Notes under the pieces: generated by a model
What the model was told of the DNA's origin: nothing
Database searches by the model: none
Seen by the model: the letters and a program-made list of their open reading frames with translations, nothing else
Translations under genes and position numbers: made by a program
Assembly: GCA_964371365.1 (NCBI GenBank)
Contig: CAYJMO010000084.1
Coordinates: forward strand, 1-8,104
Source: CAYJBH01 sp964371365
Lineage (GTDB): Bacteria; Bacillota; Clostridia; Oscillospirales; Ruminococcaceae
DNA: 8,104 nt
Direction: 5' to 3'
Part shown: piece after piece, positions 1 to 6,499 of the stretch
How positions within the stretch are numbered: position 1 is the first letter of the stretch
Layout of the letters: every line of letters starts with the position of its first letter

Positions 1-21
1 TATATTCTACACAGATGTCAA

Positions 22-48
22 CACTTTTATACAGAGAAAATAAAAGTG
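22..48 (+). promoter_or_regulatory. Perfect 9-9-9 inverted repeat before the LCP-like gene
   Basis: CACTTTTAT (22-30) and ATAAAAGTG (40-48) are exact reverse complements separated by nine bases. The repeat ends inside the weak Shine-Dalgarno stretch (GGGGTG, 48-53) of the gene starting at 62. It could be a protein-binding operator, or in RNA a 9-bp AU-rich hairpin touching the ribosome site. A TATATT at 1-6 could be a -10 box placing the repeat in the leader, but its -35 would lie outside the window. The repeat is certain; its function is inferred. Confidence 0.5.
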
Positions 49-61
49 GGGTGTTTTTATT

Positions 62-874
62 ATGTTTAAAAGAAAGTTAAAATATTTTTTCGTAACGCTG
101 ATAGTTTCGCTTTTGATAATACTGCCGGCATTCATTCTCATCGGTGCGTACAGTGTGTCTAACGTTATGTTTGTCGGCGAGTCGGTGGACGACACAGTTC
201 AGATAAGACCCACGGCGGAGGACAATAAAAACCTCCTCCTTATCCGTTCGGGAGAGGAGGCAAAATTCACACTACTGCGTTTTGATGCATTTGGCGCGAG
301 GGTGGTCAGCCTGACTTTTCCAAACGAGTTGGTTATAAATTCACAGGACAATGCGCTCGAGCTGTTGGAGCGCGGTGGCCCGGCTATGGTCACCACCGAG
401 TTGGAGGCTCTGCTCGAGATCGACATCGACTACTACTGCATGATGGATGAGGATTCATTTAAGATTATGACCGGTGCATTTAAGTCGGCGTCCCCCTCGC
501 TGAATATTATCGAGCGAATCCCTCTTTTGGAGGGGGAGACGCTGGATGTCCCACTTGCAACAAAGCTCATCGCCGAAAATCCGAACGATGAGCTGTTAAG
601 AACGGTGTGTTATAGCCTGCTGTTAGAGGCGAATATGGAGATAATGGCGGCGGAGATACCGTTATCACTACAGAATATAGAGGACAGCATTAACTCTAAT
701 ATAGGTGCGCAGGGGCTGTATCGCCTTACCAAAATATTCAGCCTGTTGCCCTATGAAAATGTCAACTACTATGCCGCCACTTTAAGTGGGGAGGAGACCG
801 AGAACGGTGTGCGCATAAACAGCTTTGATCTTGAAAAAGCGCGGGAACTTCTCGGACACACTAATCAAGATTGA
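62..874 (+). CDS. Membrane-anchored LytR-CpsA-Psr (LCP)-like protein, catalytic residues degenerate
   Basis: A 270-residue protein with a short basic N-terminus (FKRKLK), one membrane segment at about 9-32 and a probable extracytoplasmic domain. Active LCP enzymes transfer lipid-linked glycopolymers to peptidoglycan. The match here is by motif order. A strand pair at about 57-88 (NLLLI ... VVSLTFPNE) sits where LCP proteins have a DTLMLV ... SIPRDT pattern. GGPAMVTTELEALLEIDIDYY (105-125) resembles the GG..L...VE.LLGI.IDYY segment, and 161-190 resembles the AL.Y.R ... R..RQ..VL.A segment. The key Arg-Asp of SIPRDT is replaced by Asn-Glu (88-89). The later arginine positions are mostly lost, although R180 remains. 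It is therefore probably a non-catalytic LCP relative or a very diverged one. The ATG at 62 follows GGGGTG with an 8-nt gap. The stop lies 14 bp inside the convergent ABC permease frame. The family call is from memory of the motif pattern, not from alignment. Confidence 0.6.
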   Translation: MFKRKLKYFFVTLIVSLLIILPAFILIGAYSVSNVMFVGESVDDTVQIRPTAEDNKNLLLIRSGEEAKFTLLRFDAFGARVVSLTFPNELVINSQDNALELLERGGPAMVTTELEALLEIDIDYYCMMDEDSFKIMTGAFKSASPSLNIIERIPLLEGETLDVPLATKLIAENPNDELLRTVCYSLLLEANMEIMAAEIPLSLQNIEDSINSNIGAQGLYRLTKIFSLLPYENVNYYAATLSGEETENGVRINSFDLEKARELLGHTNQD

Positions 875-1691
875 TGCGCTTTGTCATGATGCTCCTACTG
901 CTCAAAAAGAACAGGACGGTGATGGCAAAATAGAATATCGTTACACCCCACATAGTGGGTGCGAGCATTACATCCAACATGTATTGCTCCATGTTAGCGA
1001 CCTGCATGTCATGGGTCAAAAGGGCGAAGATGCCGAACACCACGAACAACATTATTAGGGAAAGTATCTGCATTATGGTATAGGTCACAAAGTAGGTGAT
1101 TATCGCCACCACTATCTTGTTCTTTTGTGTCTGACCTATACAGATGCAAAAATAGTACCAGCTGATGGAAAAGATAAAGGATAGCAAGGTCATAACTATC
1201 ATCGCCATGTCGAGCGAGAGCGGCGTTGAGTCCGATAGGGTGAAGATGAATTGGAAAAGCCTCATCCGACCATCGGTGAAAATATATAGCATGGTGCCGG
1301 ACGATAGTGCAATCAAGGCGGTGACTACAACCACTCCAACCACCGATGCAATGAACTTGCTTAGATATAACTCGGTCGGGGTTACCGGCAGGGTGAGAGT
1401 CAAATAGCCGTTTGTCGAGAAGTTGTGCTTATAAAAGCGATAGTTTGCAATTATTATGGTGGCGAGGTAGGCGCCGATCATTACTATCATATAGGTCACA
1501 AAGGACATAAAGCCTATCGATTGAACGACAATCGGTGTGTCACCGTGAAAGACAATGCCGTCGGACGGTGAAAAGGTCGCAAACAGGCTGAATATCCCGA
1601 GCGTAACACTGACATAGACCATCGCCAAAATTATCGGGATATAGATTTTTCCGAGCCATCTGAACTCGTATTTTAACAGTTTAGTAAGCAT
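861..1691 (-). CDS. ABC-2 type transporter permease
   Basis: A 276-residue integral membrane protein with about six hydrophobic segments (roughly residues 16-38, 61-82, 112-138, 162-186, 193-226 and 245-265). This is the usual size and topology of the permease half of small ABC-2 exporters in Clostridia. The cytoplasmic stretch RFYKHNFSTNGYLTLTLPV (85-103) is characteristic of this permease group, where a FS..GYLT.TLPV pattern recurs. It would dimerise and pair with the ATPase encoded just upstream. The start codon CAT (1691-1689) is preceded, on its own strand, by GGAGG four bases away. That site lies in the 11-bp gap after the ATPase stop, so the two genes are co-transcribed. Substrate is unknown; related GntR-linked transporters are often associated with antibiotic or envelope stress. 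Its last 14 bp overlap the convergent LCP-like gene, leaving no room for a terminator between them. Confidence 0.85.
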   Translation of the reverse strand: MLTKLLKYEFRWLGKIYIPIILAMVYVSVTLGIFSLFATFSPSDGIVFHGDTPIVVQSIGFMSFVTYMIVMIGAYLATIIIANYRFYKHNFSTNGYLTLTLPVTPTELYLSKFIASVVGVVVVTALIALSSGTMLYIFTDGRMRLFQFIFTLSDSTPLSLDMAMIVMTLLSFIFSISWYYFCICIGQTQKNKIVVAIITYFVTYTIMQILSLIMLFVVFGIFALLTHDMQVANMEQYMLDVMLAPTMWGVTIFYFAITVLFFLSSRSIMTKRINLD

Positions 1692-1702
1692 AAAACCTCC
1701 TT

Positions 1703-2407
1703 TTATAGTTGAGAGAACGTCTCGCGGAAAAGGGTGTCGATGCCTTTGCCCTCGTTCTCTCGAATTTCGTCGGCGTTGCCGTTTAAAACTATCTGCCCAT
1801 CTTTTAAAAACATGACATCGCTGAGTATCGTCTCGACATCGCTGATAAGATGGGTGCTTATTATTATCGCGGCGTTGTCGTTAAAGTTGCGTATTATCGT
1901 ACTTATTATATAGTCTCTCGCCGCAGGATCGACCCCGGCAATGGGCTCGTCTAATAGATAAAGGTCGGCGTCACGGCTCATGACCAGTATCAAGGCGACC
2001 TTTTCCCGATTGCCTTTTGACAGGGTTTTGAGCTTTGCCGATGGGTCTATCTCGAGTGATTTGAGCATCTCTTCGGCACGCCCACGGCGAAAGTTGTCAT
2101 AGAAATCCTCGTAGTAGCTCACCATCCCCGCGACCGTTTCACCGGGTGGCAAAAAGTCCTTGTCCGGCAGGTAGGACACCACCTTTTTTGTCTCGACACC
2201 GGGATGATTGCCGTTGATCAGTATCTCGCCGCCGTCCGGTGTTAAAAGTCCGCACAGCAGTTTTATCAGAGTGGTCTTTCCACTGCCGTTTGGCCCGAGC
2301 AGACCTATTATCTGGGAGCGTCTCACCTCAAAGCCAATATTGTTGAGCGCATTTTTTGTGCTAAAGTTTTTTGTGAGTGCATTACAAGTTAAAATCTGTT
2401 CCATCAT
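1703..2407 (-). CDS. ABC transporter ATP-binding protein (YtrB-like)
   Basis: A 234-residue cytoplasmic nucleotide-binding subunit that should power the permease encoded immediately downstream. Visible motifs in order are Walker A GPNGSGKT (38-45), a Q-loop region reading SYLPDKDFLP (78-87), signature LSKGN (129-133), Walker B LYLLDEP (149-155), D-loop AGVD (157-160) and switch histidine H186 in STHL. Two departures stand out: the Q-loop glutamine position reads Asp (D82), and the signature is LSKGN rather than LSGGQ. Both are seen, as far as I recall, in the GntR-linked exporter ATPases, so they do not by themselves imply inactivity. The first ATG (2407-2405) shares one base with the TAA stop of the GntR gene (TAATG), giving probable translational coupling. 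A second in-frame ATG follows directly at 2404-2402. Confidence 0.9.
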   Translation of the reverse strand: MMEQILTCNALTKNFSTKNALNNIGFEVRRSQIIGLLGPNGSGKTTLIKLLCGLLTPDGGEILINGNHPGVETKKVVSYLPDKDFLPPGETVAGMVSYYEDFYDNFRRGRAEEMLKSLEIDPSAKLKTLSKGNREKVALILVMSRDADLYLLDEPIAGVDPAARDYIISTIIRNFNDNAAIIISTHLISDVETILSDVMFLKDGQIVLNGNADEIRENEGKGIDTLFRETFSQL

Positions 2408-2793
2408 TATAAACCTGTCCTTTTTTGTGAATGTTCTATAAGTTGAGCGCTGACCTGCTCAATCACCGTCTCGTCATCAAATCCGAGCGCCGTAACACTC
2501 TCGATAAAATCCGCTACCGCCTGAGTAAGACACTTCTTTGCCAGCACACTCACCAGTTCACTATCGGTGGTGATGTAGCTGCCGTCCCCGCGTCTTGTGA
2601 CTATCAAACCTTGCGATTCTATCTCGTTATATGTTTTTTGCACCGTGTTCGGGTTGACACCGGCATCAAGTGCTAACTCCCGCACCGTCGGCATCTTTTC
2701 GCCCGGTCTGCGTTTGCCGCTCACTATATCCCGTGTCAGTATTTCCATCATCTGTTTAAATATCGGTCGATCCGCCGAAAATTCCCATGACAA
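2407..2793 (-). CDS. GntR-family (YtrA-type) transcriptional regulator, TTG start
   Basis: With the start at TTG 2793-2791 this is a 128-residue protein beginning MSWEFSADRPIFKQ, the usual W.F...RPI..Q opening of YtrA-type GntR regulators. A winged helix-turn-helix spans about residues 10-75, including MPTVRELALDAGVNPNTVQKTY (recognition helix region) and the wing RRGDGSYI. A short helical C-terminal tail replaces a large effector domain, as in the YtrA subfamily. An upstream in-frame ATG (2808-2806) is rejected as the start because it overlaps the GGAGG that serves as ribosome site. Proteins of this class usually repress an adjacent ABC transporter operon including their own gene. The arrangement here, first gene of regulator-ATPase-permease, fits that. 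The stop overlaps the ATPase start by one base. The inducing signal cannot be read from the sequence. Confidence 0.88.
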   Translation of the reverse strand: MSWEFSADRPIFKQMMEILTRDIVSGKRRPGEKMPTVRELALDAGVNPNTVQKTYNEIESQGLIVTRRGDGSYITTDSELVSVLAKKCLTQAVADFIESVTALGFDDETVIEQVSAQLIEHSQKRTGL

Positions 2794-2801
2794 ATCTCTT
2801 A

Positions 2802-2806
2802 CCTCC
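2802..2806 (-). promoter_or_regulatory. Ribosome binding site that sets the gntR start
   Basis: On the - strand GGAGG (2806-2802) is followed by eight bases and then TTG (2793-2791). The alternative ATG at 2808-2806 overlaps this site and has no Shine-Dalgarno of its own (the bases before it read GATACTGAG). The TTG start also gives the N-terminus expected of the family. Confidence 0.8.
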
Positions 2807-2825
2807 ATCTCAGTATCGTAACATT

Positions 2826-2854
2826 TTGTATTATTGAACTAATACAATAATACA
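2826..2854. promoter_or_regulatory. Probable GntR operator: two nested palindromes with 8-bp phased half-sites
   Basis: Two overlapping perfect inverted repeats are visible: TTGTATTA (2826-2833) with TAATACAA (2840-2847), 6-bp spacer, and TGTATTATTG (2827-2836) with CAATAATACA (2845-2854), 8-bp spacer. They arise because AATACA recurs at 2841, 2849 and 2857, exactly every eight bases. The block covers the -10 box and predicted start of the gntR promoter on the - strand, where a bound repressor would block initiation. Autoregulation by the adjacent YtrA-type protein is the natural reading, but binding is inferred. Confidence 0.65.
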
Positions 2855-2875
2855 CCAATACAATTTATTTGTCAA
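2847..2875 (-). promoter_or_regulatory. Sigma-A type promoter of the gntR-ABC operon
   Basis: Read on the - strand, TTGACA (2875-2870, perfect -35) is followed by a 17-bp spacer and TATTAT (2852-2847, 5/6 to TATAAT). Transcription would start near 2840, giving a leader of about 47 nt before the TTG start at 2793. Its -35 lies only 27 bp from the -35 of the divergent hrcA promoter. Confidence 0.8.
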
Positions 2876-2902
2876 GGGTTTTTATTTTTTTTATAAAAGG
2901 TA

Positions 2903-2930
2903 TTGACATTTATATAAAATCGGCTATAAT
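2903..2930 (+). promoter_or_regulatory. Sigma-A type promoter of the hrcA-grpE-dnaK-dnaJ operon
   Basis: TTGACA (2903-2908) and TATAAT (2925-2930) both match consensus exactly, with a 16-bp spacer. Transcription should begin near 2937, inside the CIRCE element that starts at 2935. A strong vegetative promoter held down by HrcA is the standard arrangement for class I heat-shock operons. Confidence 0.9.
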
Positions 2931-2934
2931 AGAG

Positions 2935-2961
2935 TTAGCACTCGAACAGTGAGAGTGCTAA
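2935..2961. promoter_or_regulatory. CIRCE operator (HrcA binding site)
   Basis: TTAGCACTC (2935-2943), nine bases, then GAGTGCTAA (2953-2961) is an exact match to the CIRCE consensus with the standard 9-bp spacer. It lies directly after the -10 box, so bound HrcA would block initiation. Because it is transcribed, it also forms a hairpin at the 5' end of the mRNA, which in Bacillus is known to affect transcript stability. Confidence 0.98.
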
Positions 2962-2971
2962 CAATTAGAAA

Positions 2972-2980
2972 AGAGAGGTG
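2972..2980 (+). promoter_or_regulatory. Ribosome binding site that sets the hrcA start
   Basis: AGAGAGGTG (2972-2980) complements the 16S rRNA tail and sits six bases before GTG 2987-2989. The in-frame GTG at 2978-2980 is part of this site, so it is unlikely to be the start. Confidence 0.8.
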
Positions 2981-2986
2981 TTTTTC

Positions 2987-3997
2987 GTGTCATTGGATGA
3001 GCGGAAAAAACGCATTTTAAGCGAGATTGTACTGCTCTATGAGTCGGTCGGTGAGCCGGTCGGTTCCGGCCTTTTGGCAAAGCATATCGAGATGGCGGTG
3101 TCCACCGCAACCCTGCGTGCCGAGATGGCGGCGCTTACACGTCTCGGACTGCTTGCACAACCACACACCTCTGCCGGACGTGTGCCGTCCACCGAGGGGT
3201 ACAGATACTATGTAGAAAATTTGATGGATCGACATGCCGGTCTCGGAAAGAACATCAAGGGACACATTGATCGACAGCTCATGTCGCTCGACCGCCAGAC
3301 CGACCGTTTTATGCGAGGAGCCGCATCGTCACTGTCCGACGTGATCGGACTGCCGGCATTCTCTACACTGCCCAGAAGTGAAAACATGCAGATTGCACAG
3401 TTTAGACTTTTGCAGGTGGGACAGAATACGGTGCTCATTGTGGCGGTGGCATCGGAGGGGACACCCCACACCCGTGTGGTACGCCTTAATGAGCGCGCGG
3501 ACGAACGATTCCTGCGTCTTTGCAGTGACATGCTGAACAGCGGCCTGTGTTTTGTCAGCAGACAGGACATAACGGTGCCGATGATAAGAGAAATCATTGC
3601 ATCACTGCCCTCCCCCACCATCGCAGGTGAGATTGTCATGGGTGCCATCGCACTGATGGAGAATATGAGCGGTGTGCGCGTCTACCATGAGGGGCTTGAA
3701 CATCTGATATACGTCTCAAAAAACGGAGTGGGACTGGATTCGCTATTAGGGCTTATCGGCAATCAGGATACCTTTTATCGACTGCTCGGTGTGGCGAGCG
3801 AAAATGCCGGCGTTCTGCTCTGCGAGGGGATGGAGTGCGGCGCGAGCGGACTGGTCGTCCTGTGTGAAACCTACCGCGCAGGCGGTGGATTGACAGGGCA
3901 CATAGGGGTGCTCGGACCGGAGCGACTGTCCTACCATCGAGCGATTCCGACCATAAGGTATTACACCAACAGGATAAGCGGTATTCTTACTGCATAA
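2987..3997 (+). CDS. hrcA: Heat-inducible transcription repressor HrcA, GTG start
   Basis: A 336-residue repressor (usual length about 340) that binds CIRCE as a dimer and shuts off this operon. In the family model it needs GroEL to stay active, so depletion of free GroEL by misfolded protein induces the genes. The N-terminal SLDERKKRIL is typical of HrcA. The winged helix covers about residues 20-75, with VSTATLRAEMAALTRLGLL (38-56) and the hallmark PHTSAGRVPS (59-68) then GYRYYV. The C-terminal core ends with GHIGVLGPERLSY (304-316), the equivalent of the conserved G.IGVLGPTRM.Y. The segment LLCEGMECGASGLVVLCETY (277-296) is a diverged version of the usual GEN ... SVV..Y stretch. GTG 2987 is chosen over GTG 2978 because of the ribosome site. 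The gene is followed by grpE after 31 bp. Confidence 0.96.
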   Translation: MSLDERKKRILSEIVLLYESVGEPVGSGLLAKHIEMAVSTATLRAEMAALTRLGLLAQPHTSAGRVPSTEGYRYYVENLMDRHAGLGKNIKGHIDRQLMSLDRQTDRFMRGAASSLSDVIGLPAFSTLPRSENMQIAQFRLLQVGQNTVLIVAVASEGTPHTRVVRLNERADERFLRLCSDMLNSGLCFVSRQDITVPMIREIIASLPSPTIAGEIVMGAIALMENMSGVRVYHEGLEHLIYVSKNGVGLDSLLGLIGNQDTFYRLLGVASENAGVLLCEGMECGASGLVVLCETYRAGGGLTGHIGVLGPERLSYHRAIPTIRYYTNRISGILTA

Positions 3998-4028
3998 AAT
4001 ATACACAAGATCAAGGGAGAACCTAATT

Positions 4029-4571
4029 TTGAAAAAAAATGAGAAAAAGAATAACTTTAACGAAAATGTAGAGGCACAGGACGTTATAAAGGATACGCAA
4101 GAGCCGGTGCAGGAGCCGGATACACTGCCGGAAGATGAGGCAGTGCAGGCAGATCAGCCGGACGAGCTAACTGAAATTAAAGGTCAACTTTTGCGCTCTC
4201 TTGCAGAGTATGACAACTATCGCAAACGCTCCACCAAGGAAAAGGAGGCGGCGTTCACCAATGGCATGAGCTATGCGGTGGAGAAGTTGATACCGGTCCT
4301 CGACACCCTCGCAATGGCGGAGGCGTCCCCCTGCACCGACGAGGAGTTTAAAAAGGGGATAACACTTACGATGCAAAAAGCACAAAATGCCTTTGAGGCG
4401 CTCGGTGTAATCGAGATCGCCGCCGAGGGGGAACGTTTTGACCCGGAGCTACACGCCGCCGTCATGCAGGAGCAAGGGGAGGAGCCCGGCATGGTCATGA
4501 AGGTTCTGCAAAAGGGATATCGCATCGGTGACAAGGTCATAAGACACAGCACCGTCAGCGTCAGCGAATAA
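4029..4571 (+). CDS. grpE: GrpE nucleotide exchange factor, TTG start
   Basis: A 180-residue cytoplasmic co-chaperone that dimerises and opens the DnaK nucleotide pocket to release ADP, resetting the folding cycle. The first 45 residues are acidic and low-complexity, as in many GrpE proteins. The long coiled-coil helix follows, with LLRSLAEYDNYRKRSTKEKE (54-73) matching the AE.DN..KR pattern. The beta-domain carries FDPELHAAV (137-145) and QKGYRIGDKVIRHSTVSVS (161-179), both family hallmarks. The length is normal. The start is TTG (4029-4031), preceded by AAGGGAGA nine bases upstream. The next in-frame ATG would remove the acidic arm and much of the coiled coil, so TTG is well supported. Confidence 0.95.
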   Translation: MKKNEKKNNFNENVEAQDVIKDTQEPVQEPDTLPEDEAVQADQPDELTEIKGQLLRSLAEYDNYRKRSTKEKEAAFTNGMSYAVEKLIPVLDTLAMAEASPCTDEEFKKGITLTMQKAQNAFEALGVIEIAAEGERFDPELHAAVMQEQGEEPGMVMKVLQKGYRIGDKVIRHSTVSVSE

Positions 4572-4590
4572 CATTTTTATCGGATACTCA

Positions 4591-4621
4591 GAGTTGTTAT
4601 AGACAATTCTTTGTATATATT
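4591..4621 (+). promoter_or_regulatory. Weak stem-loop and possible secondary promoter before dnaK
   Basis: In the 98-bp grpE-dnaK gap, GAGTTGT (4591-4597) can pair with ACAATTC (4603-4609), one G-U pair, five-base loop. The same stretch holds TTGTTA (4594-4599) and TATATT (4616-4621) with a 16-bp spacer, a mediocre sigma-A match. It could be a secondary dnaK promoter, an mRNA processing site or neither. The gap is otherwise AT-rich with no other visible element. Confidence 0.25.
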
Positions 4622-4669
4622 TAGCCAAAATTACTTTAAAACAAAAAGTAGAGAAAGGGAATAATTATT

Positions 4670-6493
4670 ATGGCAAAGATTATAGGTATAGATTTAGGTA
4701 CCACCAATTCATGTGTTGCGGTTATTGAAGGCGGCGAGCCGGTCGTTATCGCCAACGCAGAGGGAGCACGCACCACACCGTCGGTTGTAGCGTTTTCCGC
4801 TACCGGCGAGCGCATGGTCGGTCAGGTCGCAAAGCGTCAGGCTATCACCAACCCGACACGCACCATCGCCTCCATTAAAAGGGAGATGGGCACCGACCAT
4901 AAGGAAAACATCGACAACAAGGATTATACACCGCAAGAGATTAGTGCAATGATCCTCACCAAGCTCAAGGCGGATGCAGAGGCGTACCTCGGCGACAAGG
5001 TGACCGAGGCGGTCATCACCGTGCCGGCGTACTTCAACGACAGCCAACGTCAGGCCACCAAGGATGCAGGCACCATTGCCGGACTTGATGTAAAACGTAT
5101 CATCAACGAGCCGACCGCGGCGGCGCTTGCCTACGGTATCGACAAGGAAAACGACCAGAAAATCATGGTCTACGACCTCGGTGGCGGAACCTTTGACGTC
5201 TCCATCATCGAGATGGGCGACGGCGTGCAGGAGGTTCTCGCAACCGCCGGCAACAACCGCCTTGGCGGTGACGACTTCGACAAGCGAGTCATCGACTACC
5301 TTGCAGAGGAGTTTAAGAAGGAGAACGGCATCGACCTGCGTGACGACAAGATGGCGGCTCAACGTCTTAAAGAGGCGGCGGAAAAGGCAAAGATAGAGCT
5401 GTCCGGCGTTGCTTCCACCGCAATCAACCTGCCGTTTATCACCGCGGATGCCTCCGGCCCGAAGCATCTCGACATGAACATGACCCGCGCGAAGTTTAAT
5501 GAGCTCACTGCAGACCTCGTCGAGGCGACCATGAAGCCGCTTCGTCAGGCATTGTCCGACTCCGGTCTCAAACAGGGTGACCTGCACAAGGTTCTCCTCG
5601 TGGGTGGTTCTACCCGTATACCTGCCGTGCAGGACGCAGTCAAAGAATTTATGGGCAAAGAGGCATTTAAGGGCATCAATCCGGACGAGTGTGTCGCAAT
5701 GGGTGCGGCAATTCAGGCGGGCGTTCTCGGCGGCGATGTCAAGGGCATGTTGCTGTTAGACGTAACCCCACTGTCACTCGGTATCGAGACGATGGGTGGC
5801 GTAACCACCAAGATTATCGAGCGCAACACTACCATCCCGACCAAAAAGAGCCAGGTGTTCTCCACCGCCGCCGACAATCAACCGTCGGTTGAGGTCAACG
5901 TCCTACAGGGCGAGCGCGAGATGGCGAGGGACAACAAGTCGCTCGGTATGTTCCACCTCGACGGTATACCGCCGGCACCACGTGGTGTTCCGCAGATTGA
6001 GGTTACCTTCGATATCGATGCAAACGGCATTGTTCACGTGTCGGCGAAAGACCTCGGCACATCTAAGGAGCAGAGCATAACCATCACCAGCTCCACCAAC
6101 ATGAGCAAGGACGACATTGAAAAAGCGGTCAAAGAGGCGGAGCAGTTCGCCGCCGAGGACAAGAAAAAACGTGAGGCGGTTGACGCACGCAATGCCGCCG
6201 ACCAGATGGTTTTCGCCGCTGAAAAATTGATTAAGGACATGGGCGACAAGATAGACGATGCCGACAAGGCAAGCCTTGAGGAGAAGAAAAACGCCCTCAA
6301 GACAGCCCTTGATGCCGACAACGCCGAGGGAATGGCAGCGGCGAGCGAGGAGCTGCAAAAGGTTCTTCATGAGGTATCTCAAAAGGTTTACAGTGCCGCA
6401 GGTGCCGAGGCAGGTGCCGCAGGTGAACAGCCGAATGAGCAGGCAAATCCGAGCGATGACGGTGTAGTTGACGCCGATTATAAAGAGGTTTAA
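4670..6493 (+). CDS. dnaK: Molecular chaperone DnaK (Hsp70)
   Basis: A 607-residue ATP-dependent chaperone binding exposed hydrophobic segments of unfolded proteins, cycling with DnaJ and GrpE. ATPase domain motifs are IGIDLGTTNS (5-14), VYDLGGGTFDVSI (167-179) and VLLVGGSTRIPAV (308-320), all intact. The interdomain linker reads GMLLLDVTPLSLGIE (359-373), where the family usually has VLLLDV, so one linker Val is Met. The substrate-binding domain spans about 366-475, the helical lid about 476-575, and the tail is Ala/Glu-rich ending VVDADYKEV. Residues 70-92 are short compared with E. coli DnaK, lacking the roughly 24-residue insertion. This is a known signature of Gram-positive Hsp70. The ATG at 4670 follows GAAAGGGA with a 9-nt gap. 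Confidence 0.99.
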   Translation: MAKIIGIDLGTTNSCVAVIEGGEPVVIANAEGARTTPSVVAFSATGERMVGQVAKRQAITNPTRTIASIKREMGTDHKENIDNKDYTPQEISAMILTKLKADAEAYLGDKVTEAVITVPAYFNDSQRQATKDAGTIAGLDVKRIINEPTAAALAYGIDKENDQKIMVYDLGGGTFDVSIIEMGDGVQEVLATAGNNRLGGDDFDKRVIDYLAEEFKKENGIDLRDDKMAAQRLKEAAEKAKIELSGVASTAINLPFITADASGPKHLDMNMTRAKFNELTADLVEATMKPLRQALSDSGLKQGDLHKVLLVGGSTRIPAVQDAVKEFMGKEAFKGINPDECVAMGAAIQAGVLGGDVKGMLLLDVTPLSLGIETMGGVTTKIIERNTTIPTKKSQVFSTAADNQPSVEVNVLQGEREMARDNKSLGMFHLDGIPPAPRGVPQIEVTFDIDANGIVHVSAKDLGTSKEQSITITSSTNMSKDDIEKAVKEAEQFAAEDKKKREAVDARNAADQMVFAAEKLIKDMGDKIDDADKASLEEKKNALKTALDADNAEGMAAASEELQKVLHEVSQKVYSAAGAEAGAAGEQPNEQANPSDDGVVDADYKEV

Positions 6494-6499
6494 ATTGTA

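Noticed and set aside
825..1058. Small + strand frame opposite the permease gene
   Set aside because: It overlaps the LCP-like gene and the permease, has no ribosome site and no family features; it is a shadow frame.
2794..2808. Upstream ATG as gntR start
   Set aside because: It overlaps GGAGG, has no ribosome site of its own, and adds five residues before the conserved W.F...RPI opening.
2978..2986. Upstream GTG as hrcA start
   Set aside because: It lies within the Shine-Dalgarno sequence of the downstream GTG and adds non-family residues FFV.
4709..5587. 292-codon open frame antisense to dnaK
   Set aside because: Long antisense frames opposite hsp70 genes are a known artefact of codon bias. 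It has no recognisable domain and lies wholly within a certain gene.
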